The notes below the pieces were generated by a model. The model was given only the letters and a program-made list of their open reading frames with translations, was not told the DNA's origin and made no database searches. The position numbers and the translations under genes were made by a program. A stretch of 64,000 bases of DNA. Origin: Martinezella rhizogenes (lineage in GTDB: Bacteria > Pseudomonadota > Alphaproteobacteria > Rhizobiales > Rhizobiaceae). The stretch covers positions 186,001 to 250,000 of the forward strand of contig JAAMEZ010000022.1 of the NCBI GenBank assembly GCA_013322215.1. Direction: 5' to 3'. Below are positions 55,359 to 63,973 of this stretch, piece after piece (the stretch's first letter is position 1; each line of letters starts with the position of its first letter).

Positions 55359-56402
55359 TCAATTCTGTACGCTATCCGTCCGCCCGGGATCGGAACGGAT
55401 CAGATCGATCTCGTAGATCGTGCGCATGACGGTGAAGCGTGCCGTCAGTGTCGTCAGCAGCGCGATGATGATCATGGTGGCGAGAATGCCGACATAGCCG
55501 AGCGCGCCGACGGAGAAGGTCCCGAACAGTGCCGTCGCCTGATCGGTCTGCGGCGTGGCTATCGTATGGCTCTGCAGGATGCCGGCTGTCGCGAAGAACA
55601 GCGCGGCGAGCGCGCTTCCAGCTCCCGACCCTTTGAGGCTGATCTTCAGGAAATGCTTCTGGAACTCGTTGGCGACGAAGGTGCTTTCGGCCCCCACGAA
55701 ATGCAGCACTTCGACGATATGGCGATTGCCTGACAATGCGCCGCGCGTGGCGAAGACCACCGTCAGGACCATGGCGGTGAAAACAAGCAGCAGGACGCCG
55801 GTGCCGATGAGAACGGTGGTGTGCGCCATCGACACGAGCCGGTCGACCCAGGTGCGATGGTCGTCCAGCGTCGCTTGCGGGATCTGCGCCTTGAGCAAGC
55901 TGCGCATCGCTTCGAAGTCAGGCGGATGCGTCTCGTCGATGGTGATGATGACGAGGCGCGGGACGGGCAGTTCCTTGATATCGAGGCCGGCGCCGAGCCA
56001 GGGCTCGAGAAGGCGGGCTGTCGCTGCCTCATCAACGATCTGGCCCGATTTGGTGCCGACGAAGCTGAGCGCGATATCGCGGGCGCTCGTCAGCGCCTTT
56101 TCCATATCGAGATTGTCGTCCGGCTTGATCTGGATGGTGATCTCGCGGGAAATCTGGCTCTCCCAGCTTGCTGCCGTCGAGCGCACCATGCTGACTGCGC
56201 CGAGCGTCAGGCAGGCGAGGAAGGCCATGATGGCGATGACGACGATGAGCGCATTGCCCTGAATGTTCGAGGACGGCACGATCGGCCCGGTCGGGCGAAC
56301 GCGCATCTCCGGACGCTTGCGCTCCACAGGTGCTGCGGGCGTTTGTCGCGCCTGCGGAGCCTTGGCGCTCGGGGCGTTCCTGCGGGGAGGGGGCTCAGTC
56401 AT
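55359..56402 (-). CDS. ftsX: Cell-division protein FtsX
   Basis: A 347-residue permease-like subunit of the FtsEX complex, which controls cell-wall hydrolases at the septum. There are four membrane segments: one near residue 50-72, three in the C-terminal half (such as VLLLVFTAMVLTVVFATRG). The first 45 residues are a proline-rich cytoplasmic extension. The N-terminal overlap with ftsE is 8 nt, showing coupling. Length exceeds the E. coli protein mostly through the extension. Confidence 0.94.
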   Translation of the reverse strand: MTEPPPRRNAPSAKAPQARQTPAAPVERKRPEMRVRPTGPIVPSSNIQGNALIVVIAIMAFLACLTLGAVSMVRSTAASWESQISREITIQIKPDDNLDMEKALTSARDIALSFVGTKSGQIVDEAATARLLEPWLGAGLDIKELPVPRLVIITIDETHPPDFEAMRSLLKAQIPQATLDDHRTWVDRLVSMAHTTVLIGTGVLLLVFTAMVLTVVFATRGALSGNRHIVEVLHFVGAESTFVANEFQKHFLKISLKGSGAGSALAALFFATAGILQSHTIATPQTDQATALFGTFSVGALGYVGILATMIIIALLTTLTARFTVMRTIYEIDLIRSDPGRTDSVQN

Positions 56403-57054
56403 AGATATCGAGATGCCCCCCCGATAGAATCATGCGCCTTGCTTCGATCTGATCCATCAGGGCGAGATCGTGCGTGGCAATGACGACGGCGGTGCCGAGA
56501 CGGTTGAGCTCCAGAAAGAGGTTGAGCAGGCGGCGCGCCATCGGCGGGTCGACATTGCCGGTGGGTTCGTCGGCAAGCAGGATTTCCGGGCGATCGATGA
56601 GGGCGCGGGCGATGGCGGCGCGTTGCTTCTCACCGCCAGAGAGCACCGGCGGCAGCACATTTATGCGCTCGCCCAGTCCGACCCATTTCAAGAGCTCCAG
56701 GACGTCGGTGCGATAGGAGCTTTCATCCTTGCCGCGCACACGCAGGGGCAGGGCGACGTTTTCATAGGTCGTCAGATGCTCGAGCAGCCGGAAATCCTGG
56801 AAGACGATGCCGACACGGCGGCGCAGCAGCGGCAGTTCGTTGCGCGGGATTGAGGATATCTCCCGGTCGAACATGCGGATCAGCCCGCGCGTCGGCTGCA
56901 GCGACATGAAGAGCAGGCGCAGCAGCGTCGTCTTGCCGGCGCCGGAAGGGCCGGTCAGGAACTGGAACGATTTCTTCGGTATGTCGAAGCTCAGGTCGCG
57001 GAGGATCTCCGGACCCATGCCGTAACGCAAACCGACGTTCTCAAAATGAATCAA
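56395..57054 (-). CDS. ftsE: Cell-division ATP-binding protein FtsE
   Basis: A 219-residue ABC ATPase partner of FtsX. Walker A is GPSGAGKTTLL, the signature is LSGGEKQRAAIARAL and Walker B is EILLADEPTG. It energises FtsX to activate amidases in the periplasm during division. Possible CtrA-type boxes (TTAACCAAT) lie in the upstream intergenic region at 57096 and 57168, consistent with cell-cycle control. ftsX follows with 8-nt overlap. Confidence 0.95.
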   Translation of the reverse strand: MIHFENVGLRYGMGPEILRDLSFDIPKKSFQFLTGPSGAGKTTLLRLLFMSLQPTRGLIRMFDREISSIPRNELPLLRRRVGIVFQDFRLLEHLTTYENVALPLRVRGKDESSYRTDVLELLKWVGLGERINVLPPVLSGGEKQRAAIARALIDRPEILLADEPTGNVDPPMARRLLNLFLELNRLGTAVVIATHDLALMDQIEARRMILSGGHLDIYD

Positions 57055-57095
57055 CGGGCAGTCCAGTCTTCCGCAGGGTTCAATCAGGCGACTTG

Positions 57096-57176
57096 TTAAC
57101 CAATGGCATTAACAGCCGGTAAATTTTTCTGGAAAGGCGCCCCATTCATGGCGATCTTTGCGAAGCATTAACCAAT
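57096..57176. promoter_or_regulatory. Candidate CtrA-type TTAACCAAT boxes
   Basis: Two exact copies of TTAACCAAT (57096-57104 and 57168-57176) and one ATTAAC (57108-57113) lie between ftsE and the divergent gene. TTAACCAT-type half-sites are bound by CtrA in alphaproteobacteria; from memory, ftsE is a CtrA target in Brucella. Spacing does not match the full TTAA-N7-TTAA motif, so confidence is limited. Confidence 0.4.
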
Positions 57177-57264
57177 AAAATTTACGACTGGGCAGGATTC
57201 GTTTCAATGCCCAGATTGGCAATGGGCGTCGAAACCATGTGGATCACCGCAACGGGAGGCCATC

Positions 57265-57930
57265 ATGGGCGCTTTTCGCCACCGTCCACAGCAGACGGGG
57301 CTGATTTATGACCTCATTCCGCCCGAACGTGGGGCGGGATCGGGCCAGGTGCATTACGTCATGCCAAAAGCCGATATCGTCGATGCCGAATTCGTGACCG
57401 TTTCCGCCGCGCGCGGACGGACAGTGTCGGGCGTCAATATGCGCTATGGCCGGCATGTCCAACCAAAACCGCAGCCGACGACGCGCAAGACTGGCTTTTC
57501 GCGCATCCTGTCCGTCCTGCGCGGCATTGAGAAGGTTTTGCAGCAGGCGTCGCGGCGCAGTTTCGTGGCGCTCATCGTTTGCCTCGCAATATTGATCTTC
57601 GGTCTTTCCGGCGGCTTTTCCAGTCTCTCGAGCGTACCAGCCGATGCGACGGCCGATCCGCTGCAGTTCTCGCATGTGACACTGACGCCGCGGGATGAGA
57701 ACGGTCTGCCCGTCTTGAGACTGAACGGCATCATCGAGAATGTCAGCGGCGCCACGCTTTCGGTCCCACAGGTGCGCGCCGATCTTTTCGCCGGAGATCA
57801 GCTGGTCAGAAGCATCGTGGTGGATACGCCGGTCGATCGCCTCGGGCCGCATGAAAGCCGCGGATTCTCGACGCGATTGCAGCATCCCGGTGGAAAAACG
57901 CCGGATGTCCGGCTTTCCTTCATGCCATAG
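57265..57930 (+). CDS. One-TM protein divergent from ftsE, lacking the usual zinc finger
   Basis: A 221-residue protein. The N-terminal 95 residues are polar and unlike any domain I know. One membrane segment spans about residues 99-118 (FVALIVCLAILIFGLSGGF). The C-terminal part (about 125-221) looks like a DUF3426-type beta domain with RLNGIIENVSGATLSVPQVRADLF. In related rhizobia the gene beside ftsE often encodes an MJ0042-type zinc-ribbon protein with the same C-terminal domain; no zinc-ribbon cysteines exist here. The function is unknown. It is divergent from ftsE and likely shares regulation. Confidence 0.85.
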   Translation: MGAFRHRPQQTGLIYDLIPPERGAGSGQVHYVMPKADIVDAEFVTVSAARGRTVSGVNMRYGRHVQPKPQPTTRKTGFSRILSVLRGIEKVLQQASRRSFVALIVCLAILIFGLSGGFSSLSSVPADATADPLQFSHVTLTPRDENGLPVLRLNGIIENVSGATLSVPQVRADLFAGDQLVRSIVVDTPVDRLGPHESRGFSTRLQHPGGKTPDVRLSFMP

Positions 57931-58016
57931 GGGGTGTGTCCGCGCCGCCGATTGTGCTACGGGCTAGAGCTTGATCGGCGGCCAGGGGCCGCCGCAGCCA
58001 TGGAGCATGCCAATCA

Positions 58017-58565
58017 ATGCCTGTCGTACGCGGGAAGAATATCGAGCCGCTTTTCACTGCCGAGCAGATCGCCGAGCGCAATCATGCCTTGGCGAAGGAA
58101 ATCGCCAAGGGGCCGACGAAGGACCTCCTCGTCATCGCCATCCTCAAGGGCTCGTTCATCTTCGCAGCCGATTTGTTGCGCGCCTTGCATGAGACCGGGC
58201 TTGCCCCGGAGGTCGAGTTCATCACGCTTTCGAGCTATGGCGCCGGCACGACGTCACAGGGTGTGCGCATCGTCAAGGATATCGATAGCGACGTTAAGGA
58301 TCGTGATGTCCTGCTGATCGATGACATTCTCGAATCGGGCCGCACGCTGCGCTTTGCCAAAGAGCTGCTCTATGAGCGCGGCGCCCGCAACGTCACGCTG
58401 GCTGTCCTGCTCGACAAGAGCGTCAAGCGCCAGGAAGAGCTGGAGGCCGATTATGTCGGCTTCGAATGCCCCGATTATTTCGTGGTCGGCTACGGCATGG
58501 ATGTCGCCTACGCCTTCCGCGAACTGCCCTTCGTCGGCGTCGTCACGGGCGACGCCGAAGCCTGA
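58017..58565 (+). CDS. hpt: Hypoxanthine phosphoribosyltransferase
   Basis: A 182-residue purine-salvage enzyme that converts hypoxanthine or guanine plus PRPP to IMP or GMP. The PRPP-binding motif VLLIDDILESGRTL and the early LLVIAILKGSFIFAADL are diagnostic; YFVVGYGMD is the C-terminal purine-binding segment. It lies 86 bp after the one-TM gene, on the same strand, and may share its transcript. Length is normal. Confidence 0.95.
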   Translation: MPVVRGKNIEPLFTAEQIAERNHALAKEIAKGPTKDLLVIAILKGSFIFAADLLRALHETGLAPEVEFITLSSYGAGTTSQGVRIVKDIDSDVKDRDVLLIDDILESGRTLRFAKELLYERGARNVTLAVLLDKSVKRQEELEADYVGFECPDYFVVGYGMDVAYAFRELPFVGVVTGDAEA

Positions 58566-58724
58566 TCTTAAGTTAATGCAGGCGGCGTGTCCGCCTGTCC
58601 CATTCTGCTCCAGTGATGACGAACCATTAACCACGGAGCCTGATCGCCTGCCCGTCGTTTACCTATCGCAAACGGAATTCTGGTGATTTCGGTCGCGGAA
58701 CATGACGGACCAGGAGCACGGACC

Positions 58725-59084
58725 ATGGCAAAAATTCTGATCACGGAAGACGAAGACTCGCTTCGTACCTTCGTCGCCCGCGCGCTGCGCTTGGACGGTC
58801 ACGAGACCGAAGAGGCAGCTGACGGCGCGGAAGGTTTGGAAAAGCTGAAAGAGGGCGGCTACGACCTGCTTCTCTCGGATATCCGCATGCCTGTGATGGA
58901 CGGCATCGAGCTTGCCCATCAGGCGCATTCGACGTGCCCGGGGATGAAGATCCTGCTGATGACGGGCTATGCGGAGCAGCGCGAGCGCGCCGACGACCTT
59001 ATGGAAAAGATTGTCGACGTCGTCGCCAAGCCCTTCGCGCTGCCGGACATCCGCAAGGCTGTTGCGCGGGCCTTGGCTGCCTGA
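58725..59084 (+). CDS. cpdR: CpdR response regulator
   Basis: A 119-residue single-domain response regulator. The phosphoacceptor is D52 (LSDIRMPVMDG), the acidic pocket is EDED (residues 8-11), and the conserved lysine is K102 (AKPF). The end ALAA resembles a ClpXP-recognised tail. CpdR in Caulobacter and Sinorhizobium docks substrates to the ClpXP protease and is dephosphorylated by the ChpT route, linking it to the cell cycle and polarity. The ATG at 58725 follows AGGAG at 58712-58716; the in-frame start at 58683 was rejected. A TTAACCA half-site lies upstream at 58627. Confidence 0.95.
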   Translation: MAKILITEDEDSLRTFVARALRLDGHETEEAADGAEGLEKLKEGGYDLLLSDIRMPVMDGIELAHQAHSTCPGMKILLMTGYAEQRERADDLMEKIVDVVAKPFALPDIRKAVARALAA

Positions 59085-59130
59085 AATTTGTCGATTGTCG
59101 GCGCAGTCGTTTCCTGTGCCGACTTCATCA

Positions 59131-59556
59131 TCATTTGCGGATAGGTCCGAAATCGTCATCCGGATAGTGGATGGTTTCCTCCCCCGGCCTTCTTGAGCCA
59201 ACGACGATCATCGTCACCGCGGCGGTGGAATGATTGAGCAAATGATGGGCATTCGGTTGCCCCGCCGGAAATCCCACAACATCGCCAGGCCCGAGGATAT
59301 GGTGACCGTTTTCATCGATCAGCGTCGGGACGTCCGTCAGAACATAAAGGAACTCATCCTCCGCCGTATGCCAGTGACGTGATGATGACATGCTTCCGGG
59401 ATCGAGCGTGACGAGATTCACGCCGAATTGCGTAATGCCTACGGCCTTGGCCAGCCGAATCTCGTGCTTGCCGCTGAGCCTTGCATCCGCGTCGGCAATA
59501 CCGGGCAGGCCTGTTGTGACAGGCAGATCCGAAATATTGGCAAGCTTGGTCTCCAT
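59131..59556 (-). CDS. Cupin-domain protein
   Basis: A 141-residue cupin with SSRHWHTAEDEFLYVL (metal-binding His-His-Glu pattern) and PTLIDENGHHILGPGDVVGFPAGQPNAHHLLN. The fold is a single double-stranded beta-helix. Members can be isomerases, dioxygenases or small-molecule binders, and this one cannot be assigned. The ATG at 59556 follows GAGGG; an in-frame start at 59598 adds a leader without similarity. It begins 52 bp after the TIGR02302 gene on the same strand. Confidence 0.88.
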   Translation of the reverse strand: METKLANISDLPVTTGLPGIADADARLSGKHEIRLAKAVGITQFGVNLVTLDPGSMSSSRHWHTAEDEFLYVLTDVPTLIDENGHHILGPGDVVGFPAGQPNAHHLLNHSTAAVTMIVVGSRRPGEETIHYPDDDFGPIRK

Positions 59557-59608
59557 GTCATCCCTCTTTGCGAAGCATGAAAGACGGGCCACTTCCATGG
59601 CAGGCTGC

Positions 59609-62350
59609 TTACTGGCCGAGATTCAGCAAACGCTCCAGATAGCGCCGTTCTTCACTCAGCGTGGGATTGTTGCTCAATCGTTCGCGAATGGCATCGAGAA
59701 TTTCGCGTGCGCGCTGGGCGTCGATGATCTTCGGCACCATGTCCCTATCGGGCGCATCCAAGGGACCATCCCGTAGCCGGCCGAGCGGATCGCGGCCGTT
59801 TTGGCCGCCCTGGCCCATCTGTCCCGGCATCTGCCCCTGACCCTGACCTTGTCCCTGCTGCATCTGGGCCATGAGCTGGTTCATCATCTCGCGCGTGCCC
59901 TTACGCAGGGCGTCCAGCGCGCGTCCTTGTCCCTGCACGGCGCCTTCGCCATTACCTTCAGAGAGCTGGCCTGACGCGCCCTTCATCTCCTGCTGTGCCT
60001 TGCCGTAATTCTGGTTCGGCTTCATGCCCAACGAGCCGAGATCTTTCTGCAGTTCGCCGAGCTGCTTGCCGAGATCCTCCTGCTGCTGGCGCAATTGTTT
60101 CAGCGCGTCGCGCAGCTGATCGGCCGTCATGCCGTCGGTGGGGTCCTTGCCCTTCTGACCTTGCTGATTCTGGCCCTGCTGGTTTTGGCCTTGCTGCTGA
60201 TCCTGGTTGCGTTGGCCCATATCAGGGCGCATCTGGTCATTGAGGCCGGGCATGGGCTGATCCATCATGCCGTCGCCGTCCTCGTTGGAATCGCCGCGCT
60301 GCATGCGGTCGCGCATGGCCTGATCGAGCTTGAAAGTCTGATCCATCAGCTTCTGCTGATCGCGCATGATGCGGCCGAGCTTATCCATCTGCTCGCGCAT
60401 CTTGTCATTGGCCTGGTTCTGCTGTTGCCCCGGCTGCGGCTTGCCGGCCTGCAGGCTGTTCATCAGCTGCTGCAGTTCGGAAAGCATCTGCTGCGCGGCC
60501 TGGCGGTCGCCGGAGCGGGCGAGATTCTCGATCTGATCCATCATGCGCTGCAGGTCCTGCTGGCGCAGGATATTGGCGGAACGCTGGTTCGGCTGGGCAG
60601 GCATGTTGCGCATGCGCTCGGCCAGCTCCTTCATATAGGCGTCCATCGCCTTGCGCAGCTCGTCGGTGAGCTTCTTGATCTCGGCGTCGGAGGCATTGCG
60701 CTGCAGGGCGTCGGAAAGCTTCTGCTGGGCGTCGCGCAGGGCCTTTTCCGCATCGGTCAGCTGGGCGTCTTCCATGCCGAGCGCGATCTGCCAGAGATAA
60801 TCGGCGGTATCCTTCAGCGAGGCTTCGCTGCTTGCGAGCTTCATGCGCGTCAGCGCCGACTTGATTGCGAGATAATTGCCGAGATCGGGAATGGTCTCTT
60901 CCGGGCGGATGGTCAGCGATTTGTTGAGCTCGATCGCTTCCGGCATCTTCCGCGTGTCGAGCGCAAACACCTGGCGTTCTTCGGCCACGGCGGCAGCGAG
61001 CGGCTGGCTGAAATTGCGGGACGGCAATACCATCTCGTAGGGTGAACTGCGGCCCGTCTGGCCGGCACCGTCCTTGGCGACAAGGGTGATGCGGACGCGC
61101 TTGCCGGCGAGCGGATCCTGCGTCAGATCGTGGGTTGCCAGACCTTTGCCATTGCGGCGGTCGCGACGCGGAAGCTCCAGCTTGTATTCAGGCAGGCCGT
61201 ATAGGGGTTTGGCAGCCGGATCGGATTCCACCGGCACGATCTCCGCATAGGCTTCCTCGACGCCGTAGTCATCCTTGACCTTGAAGCCGAGTTCCAGAGC
61301 GCTGCTGGTCGTCGCATGCGGAATGCCGTCGAAGGTGATCTCCGGCGGCTTGTCGACGACCACATTGAAGGACCAGGACTTGCCGTTGACGGTCAGTTCG
61401 CCGCCCTTCTCAAGCTTGAGAACATGCGTGCGGGCAACCATTCCGTCCGCGGCCGGGATATTGCCGGTGCCGTTTGCTGCAGGCGGCACGGCGGGAGGCG
61501 TTGCAGGCTTTGCGCCAGCAGGGCCTTGTTTGTCGGCATCAGCGGCCTGTTCGGGAATTTCGACGCCTTTTTCCGCACCAGTCGCCTGGAACAGCACTTT
61601 CTCATCCGTCGCAGCACCCGAAACACGTACGGTGAGCTCGGAGAATTGCGGCACGTTCAGGCTGTTGCCGGCATTGTCGACATTGCCGGTCAGATAGACG
61701 GGCGCTTCGCCGGTGTAATAGGGCGGGGTAACCCAGGCATCGACGCGGACATCCGGGTTGCTCGATGTCGAGGTTGATGCCGTGAAGGCATCGCTCAGCG
61801 AGCCGCCGCTATTGGACATGGAAAAGCTGAAGGCCGTTACCAGCAGCAATGCCGGGACGGCGCGCAATGCGAAGCGGTCGTAGCGCGTGATGTCCGGCCT
61901 CGGCAGGCCGGCATCCAGAGCGGCGATGCGCTCGGCCATGCGCGTCTGGTGCTCGCGCCAGAGGGCGCGCGCAAAGGGAGTATCGAGCGCCGGTTCGTCT
62001 TCCTGCGCCGTAACGGGCTGGTGAGCGAGACCGTTGCGCTCTTCGAGCAGTCGATCAGCTTCCGCAACACTCGGCCAGCGCAGGCGGCGCAGTGGATAGA
62101 GAGAGATGGCGAAGCCGACCGCGAAGACGGCAAGCAGCAGAAAGCGCAGAATATCCGGCGAAATGCGGAAAATGCCGAACCAGGCAACGGACAGGAAAAC
62201 TGCCAGGATGGATGCCGGCAACAGCAGTCGCGGCAGCAGCTGTTCGCTGACGAGCACCAGCCGGGCAAAGAGACGCTTGACCGCAACCATGCGCGCCAGC
62301 GCCGGACGGGTGGCGAAAGCGCCCTTCTTGGGGTTGCTGGGGCTGGTCAT
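59609..62350 (-). CDS. TIGR02302-family large membrane protein (DUF4175)
   Basis: A 913-residue protein conserved in alphaproteobacteria. Two membrane segments lie near the N-terminus (about residues 42-90), one more near residue 165-185, then a large periplasmic region. From about 590 to 870 the sequence is rich in Gln, Met, Asn and Gly with coiled-coil-like heptads (QMMSELQQLMNSLQAGKPQ and similar). The ATG at 62350 starts MTSPSNPKKG and is preferred to a start at 62392 in the repeat. Function is unknown. It lies between lysA and a cupin gene; a repeat element separates it from lysA. Confidence 0.9.
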   Translation of the reverse strand: MTSPSNPKKGAFATRPALARMVAVKRLFARLVLVSEQLLPRLLLPASILAVFLSVAWFGIFRISPDILRFLLLAVFAVGFAISLYPLRRLRWPSVAEADRLLEERNGLAHQPVTAQEDEPALDTPFARALWREHQTRMAERIAALDAGLPRPDITRYDRFALRAVPALLLVTAFSFSMSNSGGSLSDAFTASTSTSSNPDVRVDAWVTPPYYTGEAPVYLTGNVDNAGNSLNVPQFSELTVRVSGAATDEKVLFQATGAEKGVEIPEQAADADKQGPAGAKPATPPAVPPAANGTGNIPAADGMVARTHVLKLEKGGELTVNGKSWSFNVVVDKPPEITFDGIPHATTSSALELGFKVKDDYGVEEAYAEIVPVESDPAAKPLYGLPEYKLELPRRDRRNGKGLATHDLTQDPLAGKRVRITLVAKDGAGQTGRSSPYEMVLPSRNFSQPLAAAVAEERQVFALDTRKMPEAIELNKSLTIRPEETIPDLGNYLAIKSALTRMKLASSEASLKDTADYLWQIALGMEDAQLTDAEKALRDAQQKLSDALQRNASDAEIKKLTDELRKAMDAYMKELAERMRNMPAQPNQRSANILRQQDLQRMMDQIENLARSGDRQAAQQMLSELQQLMNSLQAGKPQPGQQQNQANDKMREQMDKLGRIMRDQQKLMDQTFKLDQAMRDRMQRGDSNEDGDGMMDQPMPGLNDQMRPDMGQRNQDQQQGQNQQGQNQQGQKGKDPTDGMTADQLRDALKQLRQQQEDLGKQLGELQKDLGSLGMKPNQNYGKAQQEMKGASGQLSEGNGEGAVQGQGRALDALRKGTREMMNQLMAQMQQGQGQGQGQMPGQMGQGGQNGRDPLGRLRDGPLDAPDRDMVPKIIDAQRAREILDAIRERLSNNPTLSEERRYLERLLNLGQ

Positions 62351-62385
62351 CGGTCCGGTCTTCTCCCGATCTGACGTTGATGGCC

Positions 62386-62500
62386 AGAGCATGATGCCGA
62401 AAAATGTAAGCGGCTTTCGGACGATATCATGCTCTACTTCTTTGATTCTAGAGCGGATTCAGATTCTAGATCGATTCGATCCAAAATCATCCGGCTCTAG
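62386..62500. repeat. Two-part palindromic repeat upstream of the TIGR02302 gene
   Basis: The first part is AGAGCATGAT (62386-62395) with ATCATGCTCT (62426-62435) and an inner CCGAAAA...GCTTTCGG match. The second part is CTAGAGC (62448-62454) with GCTCTAG (62494-62500). Both ends of the second part match the termini of the repeats at 28075 and 44969. The rest of the gap to lysA (62501-62701) shows no gene. Confidence 0.8.
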
Positions 62501-62701
62501 TCGCCCGTTGGGAATGGCGCGGCGTCCCACACGCTCGCGCACTCGGCGCCCGGCGAGACGCCACTCAATCAAAGATAACATTCTTTGTGGCGAAGACGAG
62601 GGCAATGGGCTCGAAAGGCTGTTTTTTAATCGGACTTCGCTGAAACGTGATCGGGCAAAGCAGCTTTTGCAGCCCTGCCCGAAATCATGCATTGAAGTCG
62701 A

Positions 62702-63973
62702 TTATCCCTCCAGCCAGGCCGGGATGGAATCCAGGCCGATCAGCTCTTCATAGGTCCCACGCGGGCGGATGACGTGGAATTCACCGCCCTTGACCAGCAC
62801 TTCCGGAACCAGAAGCCGGCTGTTGTAAGTGCCGGCCTGCACGGCGCCATAGGCACCGGCCGAGCCGACGGCGAGGAGATCACCGGGCTTCGGCAGCGCC
62901 ATCTCCCGGTCGAGCGCCAGATAATCGCCCGTCTCGCAGACCGGGCCGACGATATCGGCCTTGATGCGCGAGGCATCGGCGGCACTCGTCACGACCGGGC
63001 GAATCTCGTGATAGGCTTCGTAAAGTGTCGGGCGGATGAGATCGTTCATGGCGCCATCGACGATGACGAAGCTCTTGTCGCCGCCATCCTTCACATAGAT
63101 AACCTCGGTAACGAGAATGCCGGCATTGCCGACGATCAGCCGGCCGGGCTCGGTGACGATCTTGCAATTGAGGCCACGGAGCTGGTTTTTGACGATCTCG
63201 GCATATGCGTCCGGCAACGGCGGCGGATTGTTGTCGTCGCGATAGGGGATGCCGAGACCGCCGCCGATATCGACGTGATGGATGTCATGGCCGTCGCCAC
63301 GCAGCGTTTCCACGAGGTCGCGCAGCAGCCTGAAGGCATCGTCGAAGGGCTGTAGCTCGGTGATCTGGCTGCCGATATGCATGTCGATGCCGGTGGCATT
63401 GATGCCCGACAGGCTGGCGGCACGGTCATAGACGGCGCGGGCACGCTGCCAGGAAATGCCGAACTTGTTTTCCTTCTTGCCGGTCGAGATCTTCGCATGC
63501 GTGCGGGCATCCACATCCGGATTGATGCGGAAGGAGACGGGCGCCACCTTGCCGGCGCGAACGGCACGCTGGTTCAGCACTTCCAGTTCGGGCTCGGATT
63601 CGACGTTGAAGCAATAGATGCCGGCTTCCAGAGCCACGTCCATTTCCTGCGCGGTCTTGCCGACGCCGGAGAACATGATGCGGTTTGCCGGGATTCCAGC
63701 GGCCAGCGCGCGGCGCAACTCACCGACGGAGACGACGTCGACACCGGCACCGAGGCGACCAAGCGTCTTCAGCACCGCCTGGTTGGAATTGGCCTTCATG
63801 GCATAGCAGACCATGGCATCGACATCACCGAAGGCTTCCGCGAAGACGCGATAGTGGCGCTCCAGCGTTGCCGTCGAATAAACGTAGAAGGGGGTACCGA
63901 CCGCCTTGGCGATCTCGGGAACCGGTACATCCTCGGCGTAGAGGATGCCGTCGCGATACTCAAAATGGTTCAC
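62702..63973 (-). CDS. lysA: Diaminopimelate decarboxylase
   Basis: A 423-residue PLP enzyme that makes L-lysine from meso-diaminopimelate, the last step of the pathway. The PLP lysine is K60 in CYAMKANSN, with HIGSQI and GGGLGIPY for the phosphate loop and CETGDYLA for the partner-chain substrate site. It starts with GTG at 63973 near the window edge. Length is normal. The gene upstream, beyond the window, is unseen; in rhizobia argH and a small lipoprotein gene often precede lysA. Confidence 0.96.
   Translation of the reverse strand: MNHFEYRDGILYAEDVPVPEIAKAVGTPFYVYSTATLERHYRVFAEAFGDVDAMVCYAMKANSNQAVLKTLGRLGAGVDVVSVGELRRALAAGIPANRIMFSGVGKTAQEMDVALEAGIYCFNVESEPELEVLNQRAVRAGKVAPVSFRINPDVDARTHAKISTGKKENKFGISWQRARAVYDRAASLSGINATGIDMHIGSQITELQPFDDAFRLLRDLVETLRGDGHDIHHVDIGGGLGIPYRDDNNPPPLPDAYAEIVKNQLRGLNCKIVTEPGRLIVGNAGILVTEVIYVKDGGDKSFVIVDGAMNDLIRPTLYEAYHEIRPVVTSAADASRIKADIVGPVCETGDYLALDREMALPKPGDLLAVGSAGAYGAVQAGTYNSRLLVPEVLVKGGEFHVIRPRGTYEELIGLDSIPAWLEG

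Noticed and set aside
57092..57115. Full CtrA motif TTAA-N7-TTAA before ftsE
   Set aside because: The two TTAA units here are nine bases apart, so only half-site status is claimed.
57964..57990. CTAGAGCTTGATC before hpt as another repeat end
   Set aside because: Only one terminus is present and no inverted partner or internal match was found.
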